The notes below the pieces were generated by a model, which ran no database searches, was not told where the DNA came from, and was given only the letters and a program-made list of their open reading frames with translations. Positions 26,501 through 41,500 of a stretch of DNA of 64,000 bases are shown here, in pieces (position 1 is the first letter of the stretch; each line of letters opens with the position of its first letter). Both the position numbers and the translations under genes were made by a program. Source of the stretch: Macrolepiota albuminosa (lineage: Eukaryota; Basidiomycota; Agaricomycetes; Agaricales; Agaricaceae); assembly GCA_027475525.1 (NCBI GenBank), contig JAMWFC010000085.1:496001-560000 (forward strand), in the 5' to 3' direction.

Positions 26501-29500
26501 TCATCCATCCGAAACGTTGGTAACTTGAAAATCTGACGTTTCTAGTGCCTTCCTAAACCTTCCGGCGCACCCATTGTGGCAGCTCCGACAGCTCGTCAAA
26601 GTAGATGGTGTATGGCGTATTGTTCACCGTCTTGTGTTTGGTAACAGAGCCTCACCTCGTTGCTGGTGCGCTCTAGCAGGTCTCATGTGCTGGATAGCTG
26701 TCACCAAGCTGGACATGTCTGATCTTCATGATTTTATGGATGACTTCTTTTCATGGGATCGTGCATCTGATTTAGTTCACTTTAAAGGCAGGCTTAGACC
26801 AAGGCATCAGGCTCAGTTGCTCATTTTATGGGATTCTATTGGTTGCCCATGGGACGAGAAAAAGCAGGAATTCGGAGAATGTCTGAAGATCATCGGTTTC
26901 TGGATTGACATCAACCAAGGCACAATAACCCTCACTAGAGAATCCGTTGATGAGATCATCAACAAAATCAATGAATTCATCCATACACCGAACCAGCGTC
27001 CGTCTCTACGTACTTGGCAACGCTTAGCTGGCCATTTAAACTGGCTACTTAATGTCCTACCATGGGGCCGCCCCGCGCTCTCCTCGCTATACCGGAAGAT
27101 AGCTGCAAAATCGTCGATGCATGCTGGGGTTTTCTTAAACAGAGAAGTAACTGATGACATGTCTTGGCTTTTAAAAGTTCTCCCTTCCGCATTGGGTATT
27201 AGGTTCCTCGACACGACACACTGGGACGATTCTTCAGCTGATTTTGTTCTATGGACTGACGCCAGTTTAAAACTAGCCCTCGCGTTTGTATATGCGGGAT
27301 CAGGTTTTGTTTACCAATTGAAACCAGACCCGTCGAAACCTAAAGTTGATATATTCTTTCTAGAATTACTAGCCATCCTTTCAAGTATTTACCACGTGGC
27401 TCAATTTGAGCATCCTCCAAAAAGGCTGCTCATTTACACAGACAGCCTCGATTCGGTAGCAGTCTTCAACACCCTCGGAGCTGCCGAAGAAATGCACAAC
27501 TCAGTTGTGAAGGCGTTCGCCGGAATTATTATTGAGACCGGAATAGACTTGCGTGTTCGTCACATAGCAGGTAAGGACAACACGCGAGCTGACCTACTTT
27601 CTCGCCTCCTATTTGATGATTTTCATCGTCAATTTCCTGCTTACCGCGTCCGCGATTTTGAGCCCCCTAGGGACCTTCTGTCGGCGCGATGGAACAAATC
27701 CTTTTGAAAGCCATTGGTGGGTCGTCTCGTAAGACGGCCCGCCAACCCATGTCCAGCGCTGACCTTGACGCTTGGACACTTCACGTCCAATCCGAATCCA
27801 TCGAAAAATCTACGATTTCTTGCTATGCCACTGGTGCGAGAGACTACATTAACTTCTGCCTTTCTCACAATCTGCCAATCGACCCTACTCCTCAAACTTT
27901 ATCAAAATATATTGCATTCACATCAAAATTCATCGCTTCTGGGCCTAAATATCTATCAGGCGCAGGCCACTTCCTGCGCAATATTTATCCTGACTTTGAT
28001 TCCAACAGAGCGCACCCTCTCGTAAAATCTGCGATAAAAGGAGCAAAGAAAATACGTGCAGATCCAATCCATCGCAAGCTTCCCCTTCGTCTCTCCCACT
28101 TAAACGCTTTTGTTGCTCGTGCTCACACATCGAATGATTTTGATGATCTGTTATTTGCGACTCTGATGTCCTGCGCATTTTACGCGTGTCACCGGTCAGG
28201 AGAACTCGTGATAAAGTCAAAGGCATCTTCGGATTGGAGAAAGATCATCAAATGCTCCTCGCTTCATTTCTTGCACGGCTATGCCTCATACGACCTCCCT
28301 TACCATAAAACTGACCGTTTCTTCACGGGTTCGCAGGTAATGTTTGCTCACCACGACGTTGCAGACCCGGTTAAACTCCTATATGAATACACGCGCCGCC
28401 GCGATGCTATTCACGGTGCGAGATTTGCTCTGTTTTTGCGCTGCGATGGTTCAATCCCCACACGTGCATGGTTCGACTCAAAGCTTTCATCATTCCTTGA
28501 CAGATCTTATGGAGGCCATTCTCCAAGAGCCGGAGGAGCAACGTTTTATGCCTCCCTCGGCCTGTCTGAGGATATAATTATGGCCATTGGGCGTTGGACC
28601 TCCCAAGCCTGGAAATCATATCTCAGGGACAACCCTTCCGTGCGAGCAGAGCTTCAGTTAGCCTTCTTGAACCACAAGTATAGCCATTCTTCAGCTTGCC
28701 ATCGATGCCGTTTTTCATCATCATGCCATACTTTCATTCACGAATTATAGCACACTCGCGCATATTCACGCTGCCAATTATTCACGCTGTCTATGAACGT
28801 CTCTATCATTCTTCTCATTCACTTCTTCTTCGGCTCAGCTCCCACGACATCTTTTCACCACCACCACCCCACCTCTCTCCTCATCAGCTGCTTCTTAGCT
28901 ACTCGTCGCTTGTCGCCTCTACTCTTCAATTCATGCAGTCACGTTCACACGTGACTGGTTTTGGCGCTATTCAAACTCTTCAACTGCAGAGGTCGGCGTA
29001 AAGGCGAGCGCCAAAGGCTGTGAGCGTTTTTGGAGGCCTCTGCGTGCTCAGGAGTTTCTCTGTTCTCTCCCGCACCTTTCCCTTCCAAGATCGTGAGCCG
29101 ATCACGGCACGGTGCCAGAGCCTGGCAGATGCCGTGGTGTGGTCAGCATGGCATGCGGTCTGAGACTTTCTGGGTGGCCCTCTCCTCCGTCCGCCTCCTT
29201 CCCCCTCAGCTGCCCAGGTGAGCGTCTTTGCGCTCTCTCACATTGCCAGGTTGTCTCACCATGTTCTTCTCTTCCTTCCAGTCTTCTATTTATACTATAT
29301 TACTTGTACTATTCTGCTTCACTCCACGTTTCACTGGTGAGACACTTCTTCATATGGCCACCCGGTGAGCCGGGCTCACCTCTCACCTTAGATATTTCGC
29401 CCCATAAAACTTATTTTGCATTGCGCCATCTCAAAAGCGAAATATCTAAAGTAAGTACGCGATGGGAAGGTCGCGTCGGCCCCTTACTCACTTTTTTGTG

Positions 29501-32500
29501 ATAGTATTTTATTACTGTACTTCTATTCATTCGTATTTTCGTCGACCCTCCCACCTCACCCTGTAAATAGTGTAGCTACTCGTCGCTTGTCGCCTCTACT
29601 CTTCAATTCACGCAGTCACGTGTGAACGTGACTGGTTTTGGCGCTATTCAAACTCTTCAACTGCAGAGGCACCATTGTAATCCTGTGATTATGACACCTT
29701 GTTTAGTACTGTTATGCGACGGCGGGGGGTTTGCTTATATACCGCCACAGACTTACTAATTTTACCTTTCTTCTTTTCCTTGGCACTATGTACATAGTCT
29801 CATATTGCTACCGCAATATAGCGTGGTCCTATTGTCCGTTGCTGTGCCCTGTTCTCTTCTGTCTTCACGCGTTTCTAGTGTAGGCGGTGTCTCGCCTTCC
29901 ACCCATTCCAGTTCATACGATGGAGTCAACACCTTGGTCGTGTTTGAAGAATGGCTTCGGCCACTTGAGGCGTCAACAATACATGGCCAGGCCTCGAAGC
30001 TCTTCTAAGCTAGGCAGAGCCTGGGTTGAGCTCGTCAGGTAGGATTAATTAACGAAACACAACGTACGCGTGTCGATCGCTCGGCATTGATAAATAAGCC
30101 TGTGACGTCATCCGATCCTTCTGTTTCACGGTAATACGGAAAGGGGTATCGCTCAAAAATGCACTCAATTCATATCCCAAGCTTCCTCATCAGTCTAAAC
30201 TTGAATCCGCACTATGTCCGACTATAATACCGTGCAGGCCACAAGAGTACCAAGGTCTATCCCCGCAGAACAGCCGTTCACTAGACACTTTTTCAGCCCG
30301 ATTAATGGAGTGGAGCGTAAAATATACTTCAAAGCACTTATCGGTGGCTGCTTCTTGGTAATCATCACGATATTTTCTGTTTTGCCTATCTATTGGGGCG
30401 CATTGTGGAAAACACCCGTGAGAGGTCTTCAAGGTTGGTTTGTGGTGCGTCTAACGGTTTACTTTCACATTTTTGTCCGAATACACGCAAAACTCCTTTT
30501 GTGGTAGGATTTTGACGGAGGCCCAATCGGTCAGGCATTGGCAACCCATATGCTTCCTGCTTCAAGTGAAACCAAACTCGTGTTGACAATGATACCCTCG
30601 AAGAACTTCCCTGGCGGTCCCAATGATCTTGTATACGCGGTAATGGAGCAGCATACCTGGGTAGCTGTGACTAGTACGTCGGTACCTCTTTTTGGGCCCT
30701 TGTGTATCATCTGAAAATACATGCAGTCAATCCTGGTGCATCAGAACGTCTTCAAGCTTCGTACTCCAACCCCAATTCCACTTACGATGGTCGAGAAGCA
30801 GTAACTGTGTATGGGGCAGAAGCTCGAAATGAAAACGCATAGTAAGTCTTGGATTCTACGCAAAGAGGAAGGTAACTCAAGGAAGTCCTAGTCGAGTCCT
30901 CATCAGACCCATTGTCAGTATCTTGTTAATGGTTCCAATCAACCGAGGTTAATATTTCTATTGCTTATTCTAGGTAGACGAGCTATTTCAGGTTGCACAG
31001 ACCTCTTTCGCAATGGAAGCCGTTAGACAGCTGTCATCATCGTCGGACTTAGCCAGTCTAATGGTCAACTCGCCACAAACACTGACGACGCCGATATCCT
31101 ACAAGATGATCAATGTTGTTCCCTTTGATGAGCCAGTGCACGTCTAACTTCTGGGCTTTTATAAGGAATTCTGTTGATGTTCTTTCCACAGCGCTTCTGC
31201 TGTGACCTTTGTTGGTCTCATTTATGTATTAATCTTGTCATTCTTTGTTGTCGTACGTCCTCCCTAGTCTCTTCTTCATAAATATTAATATTAATCATGT
31301 TCATGGACAAAGATGATTGCGTACGGTGCTCGCGAGGCTGCTGGACTCAACCAGAATCTCACTCTCCGCTCTCTCATCGTCACAAGATTTGTATCCTCAT
31401 TCGTTTGCTACTTTTTACTCTCTGTACGTTCGTGGGTCAGAGTTGATCACTATATCACTTACCTCAAGCTACAGCTCTTCTATTCGCTCGTCACGCTCGC
31501 ATTCCAGCTCGACTTCACTAAAAAGTAGGCTGGCAACCTATATGCGTCTTTCATTGACTATATTTTATCTATAAGGTTTGGACATAGCGGCTTCGTCGTT
31601 TTCTGGATGCTTAATTGGGTTGGGATGCTATCAGTGTATGATGGCTTATCATCATTGTGTTGAGATCCACTAAAGCGTTGAATAGTGGGCTCGCTCTGGA
31701 AGCACTAATCACCTTGCTTACGCCCCGCTTTATTCCCTTTTTTATGATTCTCTGGATCATAGGTAAGGCATGACTGCGTTTCAAACAGAACCACTAATCT
31801 TTGTTTAGTGAATGTCGCTGTTTGTATACAACCCATCGAGATTCTTCCGAACATCTACCGTTATGGCTACGCAGCGCCATTTTACAATGTCTCGCATGCA
31901 GTACGGTGCATCGTTTTTGCTACCAAAAATCGAGGTCAGTGTTACATCTATTGTCTTCAAACAGATTTCAATTTCAGCCTCATTAGTGGGGCAAAATTTC
32001 GGCATACTTCTAGGCTGGACTGTTATTTCATGTATCTCTCTACCGCTGATCCAGTGGTATGTTCGTCGGAAAGACGTAAGAACTTATCAAAGAGATCGAC
32101 GACGCGGTGAGAAGGTTGAATCACAAAGTTCTGGAGATTCAGAAGAAAAAGGCATCGACAGCCATCACAACGTATAATATGTTGTCCCAGCTCTAGTCGC
32201 TATCTTCGGAGTGATATAATACATCTGTACTAGTTAGTAACATAAACATTTTGGGACATAGACGGGAGTAACCAGGGCATTAGCTTAATGTCAGGCCTTG
32301 TTTCAAAATTCTTGAATAAAACCAGGATTGGAATTAGCGTATCCAGAATACCATCTCGAAGGAACAGCAGAACATTATAAAAGAACGCAAGATTGATGTT
32401 GAGGAACAAGGTTGAACGGCCAGATAGATTAGTGTGAATGCTGAAATATTCATCAATTCAATCATTTTAGCGTTGATGACACGAAGACCCGATTTCTCCC

Positions 32501-35500
32501 TTCCAGATCGGAGTCGACATGATTTCTGACTCATTCTCGCATGATGAAATATGTCGAACCTTTCAGTATCTTAAGCACTCTAGAATTGAATCTGTGGTCG
32601 AGTTCTGATTTGGATATCCAGTGTGACAAGAATTCTTAAGGAGGCAATTGGAGGACTGTGAACAGAGAGGGAATGTAAGGAAGTTGAGGAGCATTGAATG
32701 ATTGTCAGGTGAGTGCAGTTGGCCGTCTTTGTTGAGAGTCCAGAAGATTGGGGTCAGTCAAGTGAGGATATAGTGAGCTTTTCCGCCTTGGAGGTAGATC
32801 GTTCCACCGCGTAGAACTAACTGTACATCTCGTGTTTGGCCGGCCTACGATCAGAGGGTACTAGCGCTGACCCTGAGACAGAGTGCTGATTGCCGAACGT
32901 TGGCGCAGGAGCAAGACTGTGTTCAGTGGTGGGTAGCCTGGAATCAAAGCGAGTAATCTCATCATAGGTTGGCGGATCCTCCATGAGAATCGCGGAGCGT
33001 CGGGAGTCAGAGGCTGGCGGATCTTCCATGAGGATTGCGGAGCGTCGGGAGTCAAAGGCATCCAATGCTGCATTCCTATTGTGCTTCCTCCGGTGATTCT
33101 ACATTTAATGTGGCATAGAATACATTTTTGCTCTTTACTGAAGTAAATAAAACTCACCAAGAGGAAAAGAATAATGAATAATAGCGCCACAACGCCAACA
33201 AGTCCGCCAACTGTACCTACAACGATAGCCACGACGTTGATACCAGATCTAGAAGGTTCAACCTGTGTTACACTTGCAAAAGTAGATGCGATTGAACTAG
33301 AAGCTGTGGTCAACGTCACTGAAGGTGCTGAGCTCGAGGTGATGTGAACAGATAGAGTATTAATAGGTGTAGAGACCTCAAATCGACGATCAAAATCAAA
33401 ATCGGTCAATAACTTACATCAAGAGAAGATCAAGCTTACAACTGCTGTATGTGTAGTAGTGATGGGATCCGCAGCTGTTACCATTGACATGGCAATGCTT
33501 GACGTTGCGTTCTTAATCTTTGCGATCGAAGTGGAGGCTCCAGAAATGCTGGTACTTGCTAGAGGTGAGCCGCTCGTTGCGTGGACTGCCGGCACGGGAG
33601 TGGTGTCATGTGCTGTGGCCGTGATAGTTGTTACAAGTGTTAGTGCAGTGGTGGTCGTGGCAGGCGTTGGCGCAGCGGTAGTTGTGGCAAGTGCTGGGGC
33701 CGTCGTAGTCGTGAGTAATTCTATCGAATGGTCCCTAGTGATGGGACGGCCTTCCTTGCCATGCGACATCGCTTTCCAAAGGAAGGTCGGTCTGAACCTA
33801 GTGATGAGTTCTTGTAGATTGGCAGGACCTCTTCAAGTCGAAGTTGAAGCTACTTGAATGGTCGCAACGCCTCGATACGTCTGCGGGATAGGTAGATAAA
33901 CAGTTGATTGTATGATGAAAAGTCAAGGAAGGTGGGTCTTGAAGGATAGGGACACAGAGCGAGGGTAAGAGGACAGAGGGATACTCTGCCACAGCGCAGC
34001 CGATGGGGAGGGACGTCGAATAGAATCAGAGATAGAAAGGACGATTCATCACAAACATATATAACATATATGAGGGACGTATATCAGTCATGGATAAGAA
34101 GATCTGAGTGTACTTGACAAGACTGGGAATGTTCTGATATCGACTGCCGAAGAAACAGAGCTATATATCGATCTTGCACGAGGGACGCGAGGACATATTG
34201 ATTGATTGTTTTTGGATTGACACAAGGTCATGATCAGCGTCTATTCCGAGTCATATTAACTACCTTACGTAAGAGACCGTCGATAGATTCGTACTGGTAG
34301 CAAATACGCAACGGAGAGAAAGAAAGCGTTAATGATGGCGCGGTAGAACTTTTCTGACCGGAAATTAAATAACATTTGAGAAATTCTCTTCGTCGGGATT
34401 ATGCACGGTTACAACTCTATTTAACTCACCAAAAAATCGACTACTACACTATATATATGCTCACAGCTGTGGACGGCGCTTGTCTGCGGAATCTAAATAT
34501 CACACTGTCACACCAAACCATTGGAACAACAATTTCCAGCCGTTCCGAACCTTTTCACCCCGTCTTCACTCGACACAAACTACTCATCCGCAACTTTAAT
34601 AACCGCCTTCGCCTGATTGTCCCCCTTCTGCACCTGCAAAATCACCTCGCCAACTTTATCCAACCCCTCCGTTACCTCTTCCGTATACTTAATCTCCCCG
34701 CTCTTCAATTTCTTGGGGATCGTCGAGTAGAACTCTTCTTGATATTTGTCCCCGAGACGACCGACGACGAAACCTTGCATTGTGATACTTTTGGCGACGA
34801 TATGCATGAGGTTCTGTGTGTTGGTGAAGTGAGTGAGGTGGTAAAAGGAGAAAATAATACTTACTTTGATAGGTTGACCGCCAGTGTTGTAACCTGAGGG
34901 GATATATTGTAAGAACGTAAGCGTTTGGAGAAAAAGAAGAAAACAATACCCGAAATCATGCCACATTCCTATTACATGCCGTTCGTAAGGCATTTGCATT
35001 GCGTAGAAAAAAAGAACGAGGAACGTACAATAAACCTCGCACCAACGTTTGCCCCTTCGAGCGCAGCTTCCAACATATCGCCACCTACATTATCCCAGAA
35101 GCTGAACAAGTGATGATCAGCCAACAGGACATTGAGAATGCGGCGCGACGCACATGTCAATAGGACCTTCCTTCTCCAGCACCTGCGCCGTGTTGGTAGT
35201 CTTGTAGTTGAACACAACGTCAGCACCGATGTTCTTCATGAATGCGACTTTCTCATCCGAGCCTGCAGAGGCGATGACTTTGAGACCGTCGAGATTTGCT
35301 AATTGGATGACAAAACTAGCGATTGATGCGACTCTTTAGACTTGATTGCTTGCTATGTACTTAAAACTCACGACCCAACAGAACCTATATATATATAACC
35401 GTCAGAGATGCTACAAAATAGTGGTTGGAACCATACCTCCTCCAGTAGTAACAAATACAACCTCTCCTTTCTTTGCCTTCGAGTACTCCTTCCACGCGTA

Positions 35501-38500
35501 GTACGCCGCTTGTCCTGTGGTACCGACACATACACGATCAATCTCGACTTATCAACGGTTGCAGCTCACCAGGCATCCCCGCAGCACCTAAATACACACT
35601 CCACGGCAACCCCTCCTCATTCTCGATGACCACCAATCCCTGGGACTCTAGATCCTTGAACACACTGTACTCTTGGTGCGGAATGACGCCGTACACGTGC
35701 GATCCGACTTTGACTTTGGCGTTCTCAGAGCGAACGACGACGCCGACGCCATGGCTGACCAAACTGTAAAAGAGATATCGAAGATAACCTCACGATGGCG
35801 AAGAGGAATGGAATATAATTTACGATTCGCCAAGCACGAAAGGCGTCTAAGCAACGAATTTTATTCAGGACACTAAAAACCACTTTGGGCGCACAACGTA
35901 CGTACCGTATACGACTTGACAATCGGGTCGCACATACGAGCTCTGAAATACGGATCGATAGAGAGCACGAGGGTTTTGAGTACGAACCCGCCGTCGAGAG
36001 GCGTGTTCTGGATGTCGATCTTCTGGGTGTCGTCGTAGACTGTTGTTTCGCCTGGAACAGGGTACCCTGTGAATGTGTATCACTATTAATACCACTATGT
36101 CGACTTGGATTTGATACGAGTCCAGGAAGACGAACCTGTAGGTGCGGAATTGAAGATCGTCCGTGCGTTTCTGACGGGTGCCATGGTTATGCGTGAAATA
36201 AGTAGGAACGGGAAAGGACAAGGTCGTTAACAAGATTCCTTATAAGACGAGGGCACTGTCGATTGCCGTGTTGGCATCCTTACTAACACGGGAGACAACG
36301 GATATATGAGACGCTTACTCTTGTAGTATGGAACTGTCTGTGAATGATTGTTGAATCAGAATTGAATCAAACAGCACATGTGGGAGTGATGGATTCAATC
36401 AAGGGACCGGAGAATTACGTGGACCTTAAAGTGATTTACAAACTGCTTTGGCAGTATCTTTAAATTTGCTGCTCACCATGACCGCGGACATTATATTGGG
36501 GCATCGACCTTCAAGCAGAACGGTTGCGGTTTAACGAGCCAAACAAGTCAAAAGTTTGGGTAGGAACACGCGGAGACACGTTCCCATCATTCTCAAGATC
36601 TAACTAGGCGGCACTCTGGTTAACTGCGCAGATCGGACGGGATGCGGTGCTTTCAGAGTCCTATGGCCGTGGACCATTCTCAAGATCTGATTACACTTAG
36701 GAGAGATCTCCGACGCTCAGACGAAGAATACCTCCGGCGGCTTGCAGCGGCCTCTGGCTTTCGCGATATCTTGTAAGAATCATTAGGGCGTTTCACGCTG
36801 CGATTTTTGATTGTTTCTTGATGGATTTTTCGACTGATTTTCCATTTGTTTTTCAGTCAAAAAACAGTCAAAAAATGCTAAAAAAACTCTAGAAAAATGG
36901 ATCTACGTGAAACCCCTTCAGAGGGTACACCCCATATAGTTTCTGGCAAGTATTAGACTCTATACATACATATATATATATATATTATGTATGATCTAAT
37001 AGTACTGTGTCTCATGATGCCTACCGTCCCTCTACGACAACGCCTCCTCAACAGCGCTCTCAGGTATGCTCAAAAGCTTCAAATCCTCCGTCGTGAAGAG
37101 CAGGAGAGCGACACCTCTGAAGGACATACCTTATCTGGTGGATCTAGTGATGAATCCGACAATAGTTATCTATACTCAGATTCAGATCTCTCCTCACCTT
37201 CAACCCCGTCTTTCTCAGTAGCTTCTCTCTCTTCTCTGGACTCAGAGGCTGATGAAGATCATATGCCAACCTCTGCCGCTGATGACACTGATGGGAAACT
37301 GTCTTCAGATGAAGAAATAGATTGCAACTATTTGTGCCGCCTTGCAGCTGTGAGATCTCACATCAAGTATCTTACAGAGACACGTGTCCTAGAGCCCAAT
37401 CATGTCCATAAACTCTCCCAGCTATATCTTGTGCTTGTACTATACAAGACTTATGATCCAAAACGATTTCGAAAGAACCTTCGAATTGCCCCCAAAACCT
37501 TTGATCAGCTGGTTCAGAAAATCATGAATAACCCTGTTTTTATCAGCACAGGGTCACATGCACAAATTCCAGTAGAAGAGCAGCTTGCTATTGCTTTATA
37601 TCGCTTTGGTCATTTTGGTAATGCTGCTGCTGTTGAAGCTATAGCACAATGGGCTGGCATATCAGCTGGTGCTGTTGTTTTATGCACACGGCGGATCATG
37701 CAGGCAATTCTTGCCCTCCATGACAAAGCAGTTCATTGGCCTTCTCCAGCAGAGAAAGAAGCTGCAAAGGAGTGGATAGAGGCGGCTTCATGTGTAGCCT
37801 GGCGGAATGGCTGGCTACTTGTGGACGGCACACTTGTTCCACTTGCAGAAAAGCCAGGTCACCATGGAGAGGCTTACTTTGACCGCAAATCGAATTATTC
37901 ATTAAATGTTCAGGTGAGCTTTTTATTATTTTCCATTGAATTTATTAGACATATACTACCAGCTCATTACACTGCCCAACTTACGCATTATTGACTACGT
38001 GATTGGTCACTGTGGTAGCGCCCATGATTCAACAGTTTTTATGGCTTCTCTCACCTTTCGGGACCATCAGCACCTCATAGGTCCAAATGAATGGATCTGG
38101 GCAGACTCAGCCTATCCTGTCGAAGCCTGGTGTGTCACACCTTATAAAAAGCCAGCATCTAACATTCCTGCAAACCGGCATTTCAACTTCTGGGTTTCCC
38201 ATGTACGCATTCGGTCAGAGCATGCTGTTGGCCTGTTTAAAGGCCGTTTTCAATCGCTCCGAGGACTCAGGCAGCAGATTAAGAATGACCAGGACCATTG
38301 CCGAGCTCTAGAATGGATTAGAACTTGCATAGTGCTCCACAACCTCACTCTTGAGATTGAACATGGGAGTGTAGTTGAAGAATCGGATTGGGAGGAAGAG
38401 CTGATAGCAAATGGGCAAGATTCTGAAGCTGCCTCGAACAGTGACTCAGACATCGCTGCTAACAGAAGAGTTTCAGAGCACGATGCACGAAGAGAATCAG

Positions 38501-41500
38501 CCGGGCAGAGAAAGCGAAGGAAGGTTAAAGAGGCACTATTTCATTATAAACGTCCACGATTGAATGATAATTGAGTTTGTAACTAAACAGAATACGTTTA
38601 TTGAATCAAAGTTTGCATTTAATTGAAATTTAAATGGTCAAATTGAATGATTGAAGTCTTCATCCATTGGCATGTTGAGCTCATCAAGCAAGGAGCCACC
38701 TGTTGACGATGAACTTGGTGTTAGTGAGGGTATGATTGGCATAGTGTTTGGAATTGATGGAGTAGGATATGCGCTGCCTCCCACAAGACCTGCATTCACT
38801 ACATCGCCACGGCTACTCAGCAGCATCTTCATCATCTCCCACTGGCGCTGCTGGTTTTGTGCATCCAGCTCCATTTTCCTCACCTTTGCTTCATGTTTTT
38901 TCTCTTCAAGTGCAATCTGACGAAGTCGTAACTCATCTCGAGCTGCACGACGAGCAGCTGCCACAGCCACATCTTCAGCATGAGCATCGTTGAATGCTTC
39001 TAGTGCCGAGCGCTTCTTTGTGTCTAGGCCTTCCTTTAACAATTTGGCTTTGCCTGCCTTCTTTAATCTTGCTGACGACGATAACGTGGGGGTGATAACT
39101 GGTTTGAGTGGTTTACGAGGTGTGGGTGTCTTTTTCATCTAATATCATCATTAACTTGTCAATTCTGCTTGAATTCAGGAAGGACCACATACTAATATGC
39201 TCGTATCTTTGTCAACATCATCATCTCCTTCCCAACCAGATCCGCTGGCACTAGTAACGGCACTCTTCTCACCTAGTACATCTGCAACAAGATTATTGAA
39301 AGTTGCATCCTCAATCCCACTCCCAGCATCACCGTCGTCTTCTCCTGGGGCTGGAGATTGGCTCGAAGTCGAAGAGGTTGTTTGGTGGTCATTTCTTGTG
39401 GGACTTGAACGTCGTTGAAATAAAGCTGCTGCTGTTGCTGCATGGTCTTGGCCATGTTCAGAGCTGCTAACACCAACAGGATTGTAGTTCGGGAGCTCCC
39501 TCCAGAGTTTGTGAAGATCTTCGAAGAACTCCCACTCAGCAGAAATCTTCTCTGTTGTACTCGTGAGCGTGTGTTCAACATATTTCGCAGTTAGACTAAC
39601 GGAATAAATTATCATAAGCCTCGCCTTCGAGAAGTCCTCCTCCAGTTTGAGTTATAAATTGTCGTCGATATCCAACATACTTTGCCTTCAGCCTTTATCA
39701 AGGCACTGGTAAGCCTCTACTATTCTGCCACTTGTCCAGACACTTACCTTGAGAAATGCTGCTGCATAGATTTACCATACTTGGTGGGATTGGCTTCATA
39801 CTTGGCTTTCATCTCAGGTATGTCCGAAAACACTGCCTCTGCCATCTGCTGGTATAGCTGAGCTGCTCCTGTGCCATTGCTGACCTTTCGCCGTCCTTCT
39901 GCTTTTGCCTGGGCTGTGGAATCACTGAAGAGCTTTATTCGAAATGCTGGGTTCTCGGTAAGAAAGTTGATTGCTGCCCATGTCCATACTGAGTTTCTCT
40001 CCCAGAGTATAGGGTCATCACGCTTGGCTGCTGGAACTTTGGCATCTTTGCCAGGTTCGGTGTCATCCTCATTCGGAGCCCTAGCCTTGCGATTCGACTT
40101 TTGACTCCCTCCTTTTGCCATATCAGATAGGACAGTGGGAGGTCGACAGAAAGGACGTATCAATTTGTAATAATAAATTATTATTTTCATATATGTAATA
40201 CGTGAATACAAAAAAAAACGAAGCAAAAAACTGACTGAAAAACATGCAAAAGGAGGTCAGAGGCTCCTTTTGCATACTTGAAAAAATGGCTGTCATTTTT
40301 CAAACGTTGATTTTTCGGATTCATCCGAATTCCGAAAAATGAACGGAAAATCAGTCGAAAAATCCATCAAGAAACGATCAAAAATCGCAGCGTGAAACGC
40401 CCTATTATTGACATTGTTGAGATGAGATTGATTTCGTAAAGGATCTTTTGAACGTGTCTCCTTTGCCGAAAGAACGGGGCGCGTATTATTTCTGAGGCAG
40501 AGACTCTATGTTCTGCTTTGTGGGGCTGCGCTTGTTGAAGCGGGCTGCTAGAAAAAGTCAGTACTTGGATTCCAGACTTTTTTTTTCTTCTTTCAACTTG
40601 TGCCTATGCCGAAATTTATCTGAATCACTTCTCCACCTGAGCGTGTCCTGCCTGCTCTTTGTGTCAGATTGGACGCATCAAAATGGTAAAAAGTGATCGA
40701 TTGATCAATTACAATGTTCCATCTCATGCGTTTTGCCGAACCACTTCCTGTGTCATCTATCTTCTGGAGCAAAGAGTAAGGACCGGAACGGAGAGCTTTC
40801 GAGGTACTTAGAAGGAACCAGAAGATCATGAGACAAGCTTCATGCATGGACAGAGTGAAAAAAAATGCTGATTTACAGAGAGCTGTGGAATATACGAGAA
40901 AAGATTGAGACTAGAAAGGATGGAGGTACGAAATTTCGTCATCGATACCGGCTTGCTATCAGTACTTTTTTGCCAGTCGCGGTCCCTTTTCTTTCGCCCT
41001 GTTCCCCAAGCTATAAATAAACGAGGAGAATCGAGTGGCTCGACCAATGACAACGTTTAGACGCCAACGCGTATAAAACAGATCGAAACTATACCTCTCA
41101 TTCCTCTCTCATCCTCTTCACATAAAGATCGTTGTTGCAATTCCTTCCCTCAAGATTCAAACTGCATCTTTTCAACATTCACCCAAAACCATCCATCAAC
41201 GAGAGATAACAACAAATTGAAAGACTGTGAAGCAGAGAGGGAATGGTGAGGAGCATTGAATGATTGTCAGGTGAGTGCAGTCATTGGCCATCTTTGTGGA
41301 GAGTCAGACTGATAAGGGCAGACGATCGGGGTCAGTCAAAGGAGGATACAGTGAGCTTTTCCGCCTTGTGAGGTAGATCGTTCCACCGCGTAGAACTAAC
41401 TGTATATCTCGTGTTTGGCCGGCCGACGATCAGAGGGTACCAGAGCTGACCCTGAGACAGAGTGCTGATTGCCGAACGTTGGCGCAGGAGCAAGACTGCG